Shown here piece after piece: positions 35,839-49,600 of a stretch of DNA of 64,000 nt (position 1 is its first letter; the number at the start of each line of letters is the position of its first letter). This DNA comes from Montifringilla adamsi (lineage: Eukaryota; Chordata; Aves; Passeriformes; Passeridae). The translations under genes were made by a program, and so were the position numbers. The notes below the pieces were generated by a model that was not told the origin of the DNA, did not search any database, and was given only the letters and a program-made list of their open reading frames with translations. The DNA lies in the NCBI GenBank assembly GCA_017590115.1, contig JAGGNK010012114.1:2646469-2710468 (forward strand), read 5' to 3'.

Positions 35839-38800
35839 AAAATACAAGGAAACCTTTTGCCATTTCTCCTTTTAGCTGCAATAAGCTGTTGTACCTATTT
35901 CTGACACTAGAAGTTTGGGTTAATGGAATTTCAGCTTCTGAGGCTCTTCAATGTGTGTGGATCATGGATATATGACAGAAGTTTTCAAACAGGATAAGGA
36001 GAACACTGGATACTATCCTGAATCACTCGCACATGTTAATTTTTTTATGTATACAATTTTCAAAAGGTACTGGGATATTATGTGCCACACTATAATGCAT
36101 TTCACCAATTCTCAAGAGTTTTGACTTTTTCTCAAACTAATGTTCTGAGAGGGAACAAGACGCCAGATTGTTATATGCAAGTCTAAAACCTTCCAAGCAA
36201 AAAAAAGGGTATCAGGTCTGGTCTGCATACATGTATGGAATCTCCAAACACGCTGACCTCTCATAAGGGCAACCAGATGCTAACACAATACCTCAAGAAA
36301 AAAAAAAAAAAAACATACAAATAATGGTATTTTCCTCATAGAAATAAGAGGAAATTCAAGTCTGGAAGCCATCCTGAGATATCATTAGGAAATTAACTAT
36401 AACAACTGCTTCTGCAAGTCATGCCTTAATAACTTGCATATTTTTCCTGAAAGACCTTTTTATAGAAGTTACTGATTTGAGTAAGCAGGCAAAGACAGCA
36501 GAGAGGCGTGCACTTGACTTGCTCCTTTGCTCCTTTCCTGCGTACCACTACAACCTTTTCCTCAGGCAGGCAGATCACAATTACACTGAGTTTCAAGAGG
36601 CACAGATTTATAAAACATGAAATATTTTTGTTTTCTAGCACTTCTCTATTAGTTCAGACTGGTGGGTGAGCTCTCAGAGCACTGAGATCTTGCAGCACAA
36701 AAGCAGGATCTGCTGCCTCTCCAGCACTGTCCATCTCCTCTCCCAGGATGCAGAAATCCATCTGCCAAGCTTTCAGGTGCCCAAGGGTGCAGCGCTGACC
36801 TGCAGTCTGTGCCTTCTGCTGGTGCCACACACAGGCACAAAGCTGCACACAGACATCGCGTGTGCAGGATGGGGCAAGGGCAGAGTGTAGAGAGAGTTGT
36901 ACAGGCACAGAAAAAAAGTGAAGTTTCAGCTTTCTTGCTGAAACAAAGAATTGTATTATGCCCACTTTATCTAAGTTGTTCTGCTTTCAGTTATGCGCTT
37001 AAACAGTTGCAAGCAGACCAAGCAAACCAGGCAAACCAAGAAGTTATTTTAAAGTTATTTCCTAACACAGAGGTAAAGCAACACCATCTGTAGCTGTATT
37101 ACTTCTGCTATTGCAAAAGAAGGTGCAATATGCACTGTCCATGAGGTGTGAGCACAGCAAAACCAAATTCCAACTCTTACACAATTTAATTATTTTGGAG
37201 TTGAGTAAAAAAAAAATTATCTTGATTAGCTTGTGATTTTAATAGCACTGTTTATATAGCTCTGTAAATAAGAATATTAGGTATAATAGCCTATCTTTTG
37301 CTGTAGCCAGACTTCACTACTATTTTATCTTCTACCATAAACAAGACATACATCAAGACAACCTAGACAGTGCTTAGCTTATGAATAATGTCAAAAATAC
37401 TGTTTTTCAGCAAGAGTTGGTGTTTCCATGTAACAGCACAACTCTAACATCTCAGTTACATATGATGCAGAATTTTAAACCAATTTTTCTACATGCACAA
37501 AAACTATCAGGTAGTTTTTATCTTAGGAAAATTCAGCCCACTGAAAGACAGAGAAACAAAATAAATAGAAGATTAGCAGGTTGAGCTATAATCCAGATCT
37601 GAAAAATGTGTGTACTCCTGGGTTTGGTCTGATCATTGCTGCTTGTTATTCCTTTAACTCGTTATTTCCCCTTTGCCCTGCAGACTTCAGACAGAGGCAG
37701 ATGGTCTGGTTTCAGCACTTGCTGAAGCACATACAATACCCCCACCTGTTGGGGAAACCCATGAATGATACTCTAGAGTGTGCTTCTGCCATGTGGTTAA
37801 TAAATTACAGAAGCTAACAACTATAAGTTAACGAATTATAACAACATGTCATTGTCACCTGATAATTTTACTAGGGGATCGCTCAATTGCATTTGCGCCA
37901 TGCTTGGCATCCATACTTGATTCTATTCTTCTCCCCTCCCCATGCTGCCTTTCTTTCCTTTTTCTAGACCTTCCCATTAAAACATCCATTTTCCACCTGC
38001 TACTGATGCACTGAGGTCTGTCCATACTTTCATTTCCAAATGGTAAAAACAAAATATGGCAAATCTGGTGCTGAATGAACCCACACAATATTGGTGGTGT
38101 GGCCCTTCAGAGTGAGCAAAATCTAGGGCTCACCACAGATGTACAAAAGTGTGTCTGAAGACCTCCTTTTGACAATGAACCAGGCAAATGAGCAGCAGCA
38201 TGGGATGACAAAGGAATTCACAACCAGCCTACCAAGTGCAGGACATGGAGAAGCAGCATGTGGGGGACAGATCCTGGATTGCATATGGATGGAATTAAAC
38301 TTCTCTAATAGACAGTCCTCACCCCAGCTCCTCTCCCTGACAGAAAACATATAGACAGAGGGCAGGAAGATACATGCACAAAAAGCTCCATAAAGTTGAA
38401 CCTGCTTTATATTGAACATAACTTTGCTACGACATTTGGAAGTCCCATCTCTGCAATACCCATGACCCCATTTATAAATATTCAGAACTGAAAGGAAGAC
38501 ATGATAGTAACCACCTTGCAAACTGTCAAGACAGCATGCAGTGTGCATCTTCCAAACTGCTGTCCTTGACACAAACATGCTGATATTTTAAGTTTCCAAA
38601 TAGTGACAAGAATTGTTTTTAAGTTATTGTGAAGATATACTCAAAAGCTCCTGTGGTTAAGAGGTGAGGAAACTCCTTTACTTTCCCTCAAAATGAAGCT
38701 TTCTTCATAAATTTTAGCTGCATCTGTCATTAATTGCTGGATTATTAGTCACAGCACAGTCTCAGCACAGGCCTGATGGGATGGTGGCTCAGACTGATCC

Positions 38801-39186
38801 CTGTTATTCAACATCATAATGTTTGTTATTTGTTACAGAACAGCACACTGCCAGGGTACAAGACTGCTCTCAGCTCAGAAAGAGTTTCACTGGCGTATCT
38901 TCTTTCTTTTCAAAATCAGTCTGAAAATTCACACACAAAGCAACACCATGTCTTCTGAGATGTGAATTCTGATGTAATTCTGATTTCTTGTCTGTACAAA
39001 TCATGTTCCCAAAACCCACTAATAATAAGAGGTCTTATTGTAGTCACATAGATATCATGCACTGAGAGTGGTTAACTTATCCAGAAGTCAGCAGTTAGTG
39101 AAGACAAGTTTTCAGTGCATAAGAAAGCATAAAACAGTTTCTCAAGAGCAAACATATCAAATAACATTTAATGGCTTGGTTGTTAT
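35839..39186. other. Intergenic DNA, nothing recognised
   Basis: AT-rich DNA with a slightly GC-richer patch at about 36660-36890. The longest frame, 151 codons on the minus strand at 38123-38578, has no recognisable domain, no visible splice support and no family resemblance. Confidence 0.5.
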
Positions 39187-39758
39187 TGTGATGGCTTAGC
39201 CCCAGCTGGCAACTGATCCCCAGAGAGCTACTCGCTCACTCCTACCCAGGGGCAGAAGAGAAAACTGCAAGGCCAAAAGTGAGAAAACTCATGGGCTAAA
39301 ATACAGACAGTTCAATGGGCAAAGCAAAAGCTGCACACACAAGCAAAGCTGAACAATTCACCACTTCCCATGGGCAGGGAGGTGTTCAGCCATCTCCAAG
39401 ACAGCTGGGCTCCCTCACAGGTAACAGCGACTTGGGAAGGCAAATGTTACTGCTCTGAATGTCCCCCTCTTCCTTCCTCTTCCCCCAGCTTTACATGCTG
39501 GGCATGACACCATATGGTCTGGAATTGACCTCTGGTCAGTCTGGGCCAGTTGTCCTGGCTGTGTCCTCTCCCAACTTCTTGTGCAGCCCCAAACCACTTG
39601 CTGGTGGGGGGGGGTGAGGATCTGAAGAGGCCTTGGCTCTGTGCAAGCAGTAGGGAAAACACCCCTGTATTAACACTGTTTCCAGCAGAAATCCTAAACA
39701 CTGCCTCATACTAGGTACTGTGAAGAAAATTAACTTTACTACAGCCACAACCAGCAGA
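39187..39758 (-). mobile_element. Solo avian ERV LTR (ERVL-like), about 572 bp
   Basis: The plus strand reads TGTGATGGCTTAGCCCCAGC at the left and AGCCACAACCAGCAGA at the right, with CACCACTTCCCATGGGCAGG and CCTGGCTGTGTCCTCTCCCA between. I recognise these as a common bird LTR family. The TATA-like element (TGTAAAGC, degraded from TATAAAGC) and U5-like end read correctly only on the minus strand, so the element is in minus orientation. Flanks GTTAT (39182-39186) and GCTAT (39759-39763) form a probable 5-bp target-site duplication with one mismatch. The final CA is mutated to GA. Confidence 0.75.
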
Positions 39759-39777
39759 GCTATCCACACAGAGGAGG

Positions 39778-40126
39778 TGTCACGGTAACGGGTCCCCCAC
39801 TGGGGTAATAATTGGTATAGACTCTATGTATTTATAGCAGGTTGATTAATTCCTTTAATTAAGAAACTTACTGGGTTTTTTTTATATCCTAGTTTGCTAC
39901 AGGTGGACTTAATTGGTTTTTTACTTAAAATACTATCACCATTGGCTAATTAAGAAACTGCCCTTTGGTAAATAAATTTCCATAACACATTTTACCTGTT
40001 CACAATACCAGGTGTAGCATGTCAAGAATTGTTTCTTATTCTTTTGTCTGGTCACCTTACAGCCCTTCCCAGAATCATGCTTGGGAAAGTTGTGTTTCTC
40101 TCTGTGGCCAGAGAGCTGCTGCCACA
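39778..40126 (-). mobile_element. Solo LTR, 349 bp, ERVK-like, with 6-bp target-site duplication
   Basis: The plus strand starts TGTCACGGTAACGGG and ends GCTGCTGCCACA, so on the minus strand it runs from TGTGGCAGCAGC to CCGTGACA. It is flanked on both sides by a perfect AGGAGG (39772-39777 and 40127-40132). A 6-bp duplication is typical of ERVK/beta-type avian elements. Its start is about 20 bp from the end of the neighbouring ERVL-like LTR. No internal sequence remains. The family name is not assigned. Confidence 0.82.
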
Positions 40127-40308
40127 AGGAGGTAATCAGTGACAGTTGCTGGTAGTTTGGGAATTCATACAGGGTGTGGTGGAAGATAAAAAGACTGTTT
40201 TTGAGGGCCTTGCACCAAATGCAACACGTACCAACACTGGCTTATAGCACTGTTTCTTCAAATAGCAAACATTTCACTGACTATTTTCACTTTTTTAAGT
40301 GTTCACTT

Positions 40309-40333
40309 AAAAGTTCACTTTAAGTGAACTTTT
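40309..40333. repeat. Perfect 12-bp inverted repeat with 1-nt centre
   Basis: AAAAGTTCACTT (40309-40320), a T, and AAGTGAACTTTT (40322-40333) are exactly complementary. Nearby TTAAGTG and CACTTAA at 40296-40310 repeat the same core, so several NKX2-type CACTTAA/TTAAGTG words are packed into about 40 bp. Function is not shown by the sequence. Confidence 0.9.
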
Positions 40334-43300
40334 TAAAGGTTCTTTAACAGGACTACACACAAATTGCTCCTGCCAACAGTGCTATGCCAAGCAAAGAGCA
40401 GCATTGGAGAAAATGAGACTGTGACCTGCATGAACAGAGGTAGGAAAATGCAATTCTCTGGTCTGGTGAAGAGTACAGCAGATCAGAGCTAGTTTTGTAG
40501 CTTGGTCACACAGGAAAATAAGCTTCCCAGCAGTAATTTATGATATAATTCTTATGAGATATTTGTGTTACTATATGCAGTTGCAGCCTTTGCAAAAATA
40601 AAAGCAAGGCCTATGAAATCTGAAGGGCAGAGTACCAAAAACATAGATTTGAAAAAAACCCTGCACTGAAAACAGAAATCACACCATAATGTCAGTTTCC
40701 CCAGACAAGTAGAGGGAGTCAGTGTCCTACACAGAACTTGCTGACAGCACCACCACAAGCCACGAGAAGAGATCCTACACCAGATCTGCTGTCAGCAAGA
40801 CAGAAGCTGTATTGCCTGATGCCTGTGCATCAGAACACAGTGCTAGAACAATTCTAATTGAAAAGAGATATTTTAATTACAAACAGAAAATCTAGTATCA
40901 CATAGCCAAAACTCAAAAAGAGCTCAAAAACAAGGTGCCTGAACTGGTGTTAAATACAGTACATTTTAAACAGTGCTACTGGAGGGTATGGCAAATAATG
41001 GCTTTTTTTTTTTTTTTTTAATGCTGAAAGAACAGGAAACTGATTATCTTTAAAAAAGGAAAGTTTCTGTTCACATAAAAGTGGTGTACATGTGGAAAAA
41101 CACATATGTCTCAGTTTGGAAGGGCTGCGTTCCAGTCCCAAGCACACCATCCAAGTGTTTTGCTAATGAGTAACAATCAAACTATGCTCTTTTTCTCCAA
41201 GACATCAAAGACATTAATCATGCAAACAGTCATAACACCACTTGCATATCAAATGGAGATCTTATCTAGAAAAAAATTCAAATTAAAAAAAACCTTAAAA
41301 AATACCTATATGAATAACCTCATTTTAGTACAAATTCAATTAAGAAATTAAAAGAGAGATTTAAATGGATATTAAACCTAAGCAGGGTTTGCTCTTTAAA
41401 ACTGAGTTTAGCTACAGTTTACATTCACAAGCCAGATGTACCTAATTATATAGTATTCCTTCAAATAACCATATTGATTTCTGCTTGTTCCAAATTGGCT
41501 TTAAATCAGTTTATTATTTACATAAAGCTTACACTGAAGGCACAAAGAATCTGGAGAAACACTTGCAAGAACTGGCTTGCGCTTTTTTTTTTTTTTTTTT
41601 TTTTTTGCAAAATATTAACTAAGACTCTGTCGAACAAGTGCTAGAATTTCAATATCCAAAGAAACCCAGGAACTCATAATTTATGGAAGTCTTTCAGCAC
41701 TTGCTTTCTCTGATTTATGGTAACATTTTCATAACTAAATCACACTTGAGAAAACATCACTTCAGACTGGTCCAAGTGAGAGTGTCTGTCTACCAGAGCA
41801 GCACAATCTTCCTCTTCTTCCTCTCCATTTACCATGCCAGCATACGCATATGGTGTCCATTTACAGGACATATATAGCTAACCTTTAATTTTTTTTTCTG
41901 GAAGAATTTAAACCATAAGTAGGTCTCCTTTTTTTTTTTTTTAATATAAAATAAATTAATTGCATCTAAAATTAAGTATTTGTCTCAAAAAGAAGGTCTT
42001 GGGTGATCGCTGATCTAGTTAGAACCACTGAAAATCCATACCTTGCTCATTTTTACTTCTATTAAGCAAGCTTACATTGGTGAGCAATGTTCACTCAAAT
42101 TTCATGTGTAAACTCTGGTTAGCATTTCCACATTGCATTAAAAATTCAATATTAGACTTCCATTGATTGCTCTCAGTTCCAATTAAAAAAACAACAAAAC
42201 AAACCAACAAAACACATCAGAATTTTGCTGGACTCCAAATGAGTTTATTTCATAGAAGTATGTCTAACTTCTCAACAATTTTATCCACTTTACAGGAAAC
42301 TCATACTTCAGCCCTTAGAATGCTTTAGCAACAATAACAACAGAATTTGCACTCTGGGGCTCAGCCAAACTGAATACCACTTCAAAAGGTTATTGCAAGA
42401 CTTTCAGGAACTATTTCAAGTATTCAGTTTCCAAAAAAAAAAAAAAATTGTGGATAACAAGATCTGAACAAGACGTCTTACTCTTGTTGCTCAATATCTT
42501 GTTTACAGAAAGCTGAATTATGGCACATACTTAAGATGATTTACTTGTTCAGGCAGATGGCCTGTCAAGGCTGTGCTTCTGCAATTCTTCCTAAAAGCTT
42601 AGGATTTTAAAGTGTTTCCAGAATCTGAGACTCAGTATGGACAATAGCTACTATCTTTGTCCACTGGAAAATAAATGGGACAAGAGAAAGAACAAAGACT
42701 GCCACTGACTCTGCACACAAAGAATGTGGCACTTGGATCAGAAATCCCACGTAACAAACTACTGAGAATTGCACTGAGGTCAGGCCAGATCTCTTAGAAC
42801 ACATCCAGCTGCTCCCCTCTGTGCATCCCACATCCATCTCACTTGGACATGTCAGCGATTGATGTAGGTCATGGAGTGTTTGCTAGTGGTTTTGGCCAAT
42901 GCCACAAGGTGGCAACAGCATCCTGATTAAAAAAGAGCAGGGCTTCTTGCATGAGTTTTGCTCATCTAGGGAACCGAGCAGGAAAGCACTGGCTACAATG
43001 GCAAGCAAGAAGCTTCCCAAACAGCCCTGCAATACCATTTTATATTGTAACACACAGAAAGGCTGCAACTGTGTTTGTACATGCAGGTACAGCAAATCTG
43101 GAGAACCAAATGCTTCTGAAGCAGTGGACATCACCTGAAATCCATTTGCAAAACACCAGGTAGCAGTACAAAATACCTATCATTTTTTCTCAATCCAAAA
43201 CCCAGACAGATTTGAAAAAAACTTATTATATCTAGAAGATAGCTACATTATATGGCAATATAGCAGGTAATGCAGTGGTAACAGCTTGGCTCTATGAATT

Positions 43301-43608
43301 TGAAACCACACTAAAATTTGAAGTATCACTTCAGAGTATGGATACAATAGTGCTAGTCGTGAGGTTCATCCTACGCTCCCAGCTTCTGCCTGCAATGACT
43401 TAGTTCAGACCTGCTCTGTCCTCTATGTTTTCCCCTTCCCTATCCCACCTTTCCAGAAATGGGATAGTGTAACCTTCTTTTTTTTTTTCCTTGGAGGGGA
43501 TGTGTTGAGTGACCTGTAACTCAACTTCCCAGCTGCAACGTCAGTGCCAGCATTTCCTCTTATGGGACATGCAGGATTGTTTTGCATGCAGAGGTGGTGG
43601 ATTATTTT
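40334..43608. other. Intergenic DNA with poly(T) runs
   Basis: AT-rich and non-coding. It contains T17 at 41003-41019, T24 at 41583-41606, an A-run near 42434-42447 and a candidate CTCF motif at 42902-42914. I recognise no gene. Confidence 0.5.
42902..42914 (+). promoter_or_regulatory. Candidate CTCF-binding core
   Basis: CCACAAGGTGGCA matches the vertebrate CTCF core (CCASYAGRKGGCR) at all but the fifth position. It is preceded by GGCCAATG and is itself partly palindromic (TGCCAC/GTGGCA). Motif matches of this quality occur by chance, so this is only a candidate. Confidence 0.35.
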
Positions 43609-43622
43609 NNNNNNNNNNNNNN
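43609..43622. other. Assembly gap (14 N)
   Basis: Fourteen undetermined bases, the only Ns in the window. Any frame crossing it is unreliable. Confidence 1.
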
Positions 43623-46600
43623 TAAACCAGGAATGCCACGCATAAAGATTGCACATGCAACCTCAACTAGGTCTGAAAAACATTCCCAAGTATAAAGCTT
43701 TTCTTTGTCTTACCTCCACGAAAAGATAGTGTCTCATAAATTTTGTGAGAATTCATATATTCAAAAGATGTTTTTCTTTTGACAAGTAAGAGCAACTCAA
43801 ATGGTGGCAAAAGGATGGTATACCTAAAATTAGGTAATAGTTGTTGTTTTTGTGTCCACTGTAAAACAGCAGTTATCTGGGACATCCCCCTTCAATATTT
43901 TTTCCTATGCAGCTGATTTATAGTAACAGATGCCATCAGAAAATTAGGATATTCTAGTCTAATCAGTGTTGGGTAGAGACAATTTCCATCTTGTTTTTAG
44001 ATGGGTATAAAAACAAAAATTACTAAATCTATCTTTTCTATTTCCTGGCTGCCTTAGAGCATTTAATCCTAAATGTATGGCAAATGCATTTACTTTCTTA
44101 TGAAAAAAGACGAAGCAAGGACTTCCACCACTTAAAACATTCCCTTTACTCAAAACAATGCTATCTAAGCAAGTAAGATTTTCCCCAAAATTTTGACATG
44201 TATTTTAAACCAATGTAGAGCTATCAAATTCTTCATCTCTGTAAGTGAAATAGCAAATCTCCATTACCAAATACCAGACATGACACACTTGTCTTAACTG
44301 TGAAACTAAGAGAATAGTACTAAGGAACACATTAACTAAAAGCACTAAAATAGCATCTATTTAGCACAAAGCTCATATGCTCACTTGGCTATACAGCTGT
44401 TTCATTCAATTTATATGAACTGATTTTTATAACCAAACACTCTTACTTGATCTCAGTGCAGTTGTCTCTGTGTAGAAAACAGTAGCAAGTCCAGATGATG
44501 AATAGAAAAGCAGAGCTGAAATGTGGCATTATGAGGCCAGGCTACAAATATATTTGACTCAAAGCTAATGCAATGCCTTCCCAAAACAGATAATTTCAAC
44601 ATCTACATAATATAGCTTGTTTTTAACATCAGGAGAAAGCCAGCAGGAACTTACCTGACAGTAAACAGTGAGCATGTTTGGGCAACATAATACTAAGGCC
44701 ATCATGTTTCCCCATTTCCTGACAGTTTGCTTTCATAATCTTCTGTGGTTTTTACTCCACAGTTTATACTGTAAATGCAGACTGACCTTCAAGCTTGTGA
44801 CCAACTCTTGACAGCTCTTCAACAGTCGTTGCACAAATATTCTAATTTATTCTCAAAATTTCTGTGGAATTTAAACACAGCAGACTCCATATGTAGATAC
44901 CTGGAAATCTAGAAGTCAGTATATCAGTCCATCAAACAATGGGGATCAGGGATCAAGAAGTGAAAACTTCTCTGCAAAAATCACAGGCATGACAAAATAA
45001 AAACAAGAGCAGTTTTGGCCCTAATGACTGCAAGAAAGAAACAAAAATTCCACTTTGTCACTGTGGGTTTCTGATATTATTCCAATATTTATCAGAAATA
45101 GGAGAAATACAAACATCTAATAGTGAATGAATGGGAAAATACTGAGAAAAAATTAACTATTACACTAAGATATGCAAGTATTTAAGACAAATAAAAAAAT
45201 CTGTCTAAATTGAAAGTCAAGAATAGTCAAGAAAAAGAATGTCATTAAAAAAAATTACTACTCAAAACTAGTATTTTGTGATGACTGATGACAAACACTG
45301 TTGCTTTGTCTTAGATTTGTGAACTTAATGCATTTTTTTATTTGTCTAGTTTTTAAGAAGCATGCAAGCCCACTCATAATGAAATGTTGCATTTTAAAGT
45401 CATAAGGTGTAACAAATGTCAGCGGCCCCTGTATGACTCTGGGCAACACGGATTCTGCAGAGCTGACCACACACACATGGAGCACCTTGGAGTACGCACT
45501 GTCTATCTATTTCTTCCAGATCCTTTGAAATGTGGATGTAACTATGAACATTTATCCTTTGAAGAGTGTTGCACATGAATGCCAACTCTTTCTCTTAAAT
45601 GCAGCTGTAAAATTCTTCGCAGAACTAGGAACTGTACACAGGACCAACAACAACCAGAAACCACTCAGTTAATCATGTTTGTGCAACAAAGATCTGAAAG
45701 AAAGTAACATATTTGATGACCACAGAGATTTATGCTCATTGTATCTGATCTTCAACTCAAACCTACTTATGCCTTCTTACCAATTGGTTTCTAAATGAAA
45801 TCAAAACTGAACAGGGTTAAAAATGCATAACATTGGTGGAGACTTGAAACAAGAAAAATTTTTTATCACCGTGAAGCTATTTCTAACATTATTATATAAA
45901 GAAATAAAAAAATCTCACAGATAATATTTACTCCGAATTAATGTATTAACAGTCTCCATTCACAGAAAGGTCTTGTTTCAGAGGTCCAAGATACAAATTT
46001 TTTGGAGGACACAGGTACTATCTTTCCATATGAAGGACATGCCTCTCTCCAGACAGGAACTAGGACTTCATGCATGTCAGTTTCTACTGATCATCAGGGA
46101 GTCCTTGCCCAACCCATGTAATCTGAATCCCATGTAAACTGGTCAGCTCTTTTTGAGGGTGCTGACAGCTGCAAACATCCAGGGCTGTGTGCAGAAATCT
46201 CTTGGTGAGTAAGACAGCAGTTTTTTCCTCCCCAATTTTTTTATGGCAAAACTCTCATGTATAAAGCTATGGATTTTTCATATCACCTACTACTGGTTTC
46301 ATAGAGTAGAAACACTGTAACTACAAATGTCTGCTCTAAAATTGGCTGCACAGGTAAGTTAATTATTCACAGGTGGTTTATACTAAAGCTCAAACTAGAT
46401 ATAAATGTTATTTTGACTAAACAAGACAAATGAAACTGTTTCTTTTGCATCTCAGCAGAACTACCAACCCCAACAAATAAACAGTATCCAAACCGGATAG
46501 AAGCTGTTGATCAAAGCTTCTGATACACCTCCAGGAAAGGAAAAAGGGTGAGCAGTATCATGAAAGATAAAGTCCAGGTAGTGACAAAAACCATTAACAG

Positions 46601-49600
46601 TTAACATCTGTTAAGATTCCTGTTTAACTGTATTTGTGATACCTGATACTCTCTTAAAATGAAATACGTATTCCTATTTTAATATACGTTTTAGTGATTA
46701 CAAAGTTTTTGGGGACCAGTTTAGTTACAAAAATTAAGTAATTCAGTTTTAGGCCAAACGCTTGAATATATTAAGCATCCCATCACAAGCCTGTGCTATC
46801 ATTCTGGTCTGCATAAACCAGACAGCTGTATTAAACAACTGCCTACCTGGTTAGCTGTTCAGAAATAGTCCCAAGACATGCACACTTCACCCACAAAACA
46901 AAGTGCTTTCAAATGCCACTCTGCTATATTCCTAAATGTTTATGTTATCAGTAACCAATATCTTGGTTGACAGAGATACTGTCTACTCACATTTTGACTA
47001 AGCACGACTGGAACTGCAGGGGCAGACGTGCTCACATCTCCTCCCTCTAGGAGGACACAAGTAGCTGGATCATGCTGCTGTACCCTTGGTTTCTTTACAA
47101 CCTTTAAATATCAGAATCAGTTGACAGGTCTTGAGGCAGAACGACAGAGGACAGTGAATACAGATATGGAATGCATCTGGAACTATCAGTAGCTATCAAT
47201 AAACAGCCTTCACATCTCCTTCAGGTGAGTGCTCCTTCATGCTCACATCTTTCTTCTGCTCCAGAGGAAACAGGTTTCTCAGGGCTGCAGCCTTGAAAGA
47301 CTCCTCAGCAAAAGACATCAATGCCTGTCTAAGGTGCCCCATGAAACACTATCCCTGACACAAGAAAATACTAAGGAATTAGTATTGAGGCCTGACAGCT
47401 GAGGCCTGACAGGAAGACATGGGGTGGCATGTGTTGGCTACCCCTGCGTTTAAAACTGGCAAGCACACCTCATGGGGCTGAGAAACCTCAATTAACAAGG
47501 CTGAAACCATCTGGCTGACAAGGGGAAGCACTGGGAAGTTGTCCCAGCATTCTGAGGACTTCTGAATATTTTTGAAGATGAGGCAGAAATGCTCAGTAGA
47601 AACTCATACCTCAGACTGAGAAGAAGGGAAGGCACCCAGTTTTGCTAGGAATCCATAGGATCAGAAACTGAAAAGCCATTACTTTTTAGCAAAAAACAGA
47701 AAAGCTGTTGTTATCTTATTGCAAAAGCTCCATACCTTCTAGGTGATTCCTCATGGGCAGCTCCTCACAACACTGACTGGCGCTGCTGTGCAGAGGTACA
47801 CAGAAATGCTGTGCCTTAACCACCCAAGTGTGCTGAGGAGAGCAGCTTCCACATAATCCAAATCCAGATTTGTCAATTTTGTCTTGCCTTGCAGCATCCA
47901 GAAAGAATTTAGAATTCTCAGAACATCAATCCCAGCTTTTGTCAGGGACTTCTGATGCTTTGCATCATTTTATGTGGAACATGGCATGAGATACTATGTC
48001 AGCTGATGACAACACATACTCCACTACATCAAAAACATGAGAAGAGATGCTCATCACGATACAGCTGCAACAAAATGGACATTGTTCAATCTGTGTCCAA
48101 ATGCAGAGCAGAAGAAGAAAAAACCACATCCTTTTTGGCAGGAGTCCAAAGACATGGTGGTGAGATGCAGTTGGAGGCAAACACAGGAAGACAGTCTCTA
48201 TAAGCAACAGCAGTGCTTCCTTTCCTGAATATATGGATGAGTACAACTGGCCATAGCATTAAATAAGGGATGCAGCACTTGCTAAATTCTGGCTTAGCTT
48301 CTTTCACAGATAGTACAGAAAATGAAGGGGAACTCCTCAAGGGCACAGCTCTATCCTTGCTACTGTGACTCCAGCACCTCTTGTAGGGAAAATTCAAAGC
48401 AAAGTGACCTTCTGGAAGAGTATTGGAGTCACCTTAAATATTATAATACTAGAAGAAATTATTTGAAACACTTATGGACTACCACTTAATAATTTGTTTT
48501 AATTTACAGTAGTTAACGGACATAAAAATAGGAGTTATCTGCTTATATTGTACAAGTAAACATTAAATTAGAAAAAAGTTATATTAATTTACAAGTCAAT
48601 CAAAATATCTATTTTTGTTCATTTATGCCAATAGAAAAAATAAATCCCTAAACAATCTACTCTTCAAGCATCTCTTGAAGAAGTTGGGAAAAATCCTGTA
48701 CAGTAAAATCATACATCTACGTCTTCACCACTCTGGTTCAGCAGATAATTAAATACAACTGTTACAGGGAAGGAAACCACAGCATCTTGCCTTCTGTGAA
48801 TTGTCCTGTTCTGTTGAAATATCTCTGTCACAACTATTTTAAATCACCTTCTGTATTGTGGATTTTACAGAAGCAAAGAACGAGAGCAAAAACTCAGAAT
48901 TCAGTCTAATCAACTTAAGAAATACTATCATTTTAGCTTTCTCATGGATTTTGAAAAGGAGACTGAAGATCAGGATTTAAGACTACCAGCTTTCCTCCCT
49001 TAGTTAATATTTCAAGTATATTGAACAATCTCAGTCCTCCCTTCACATGTACTGACTGACTTTCCACTTGTACTGAAAAGCTGAAAAGAAACTATTAAAC
49101 AACTGCTAAGGAAGAATATTTTTTAAAACTCTGCATGTTTGCTAGTAGAAACGCAAAAATACTTTGACATGCACATGTATGTGAGCTACACATGTGCTTA
49201 GTGAGATGTTTATGGAGCAAAATGTTTTCTAACACACAATAGCCAATGCACACACATGTGGCTTGCAGATGCTACATTGGCCCTTCTCATATGCATCCTG
49301 CAATGCAAACCTGCCACTGCTGACCCTGAGAGACACATGTTCATAAGAGTAAACTACAAAATTAATCATTAGACACAGCTATGTAAACGGCTAAGATTAA
49401 TGGAAAATCCCTCAGGATACTGCATCTTTTGTTTTCCATACATCCATTGTACTTAGGCACTGCTGGGTCACATTCCCCTGCACTGCAGGGTAAATCTCTC
49501 CCTTCACTGTGACAAGTGGCACAATGAATGCCACACACTGCAGTGGCCCAACATACACGTTACGGATCATAAGCCTTCGTGAAAGGCAGTTTATTCAGGT

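Noticed and set aside
38123..38578. 151-codon minus-strand frame
   Set aside because: No domain or recognisable motif, no conserved-looking splice context, and an antisense frame overlaps it.
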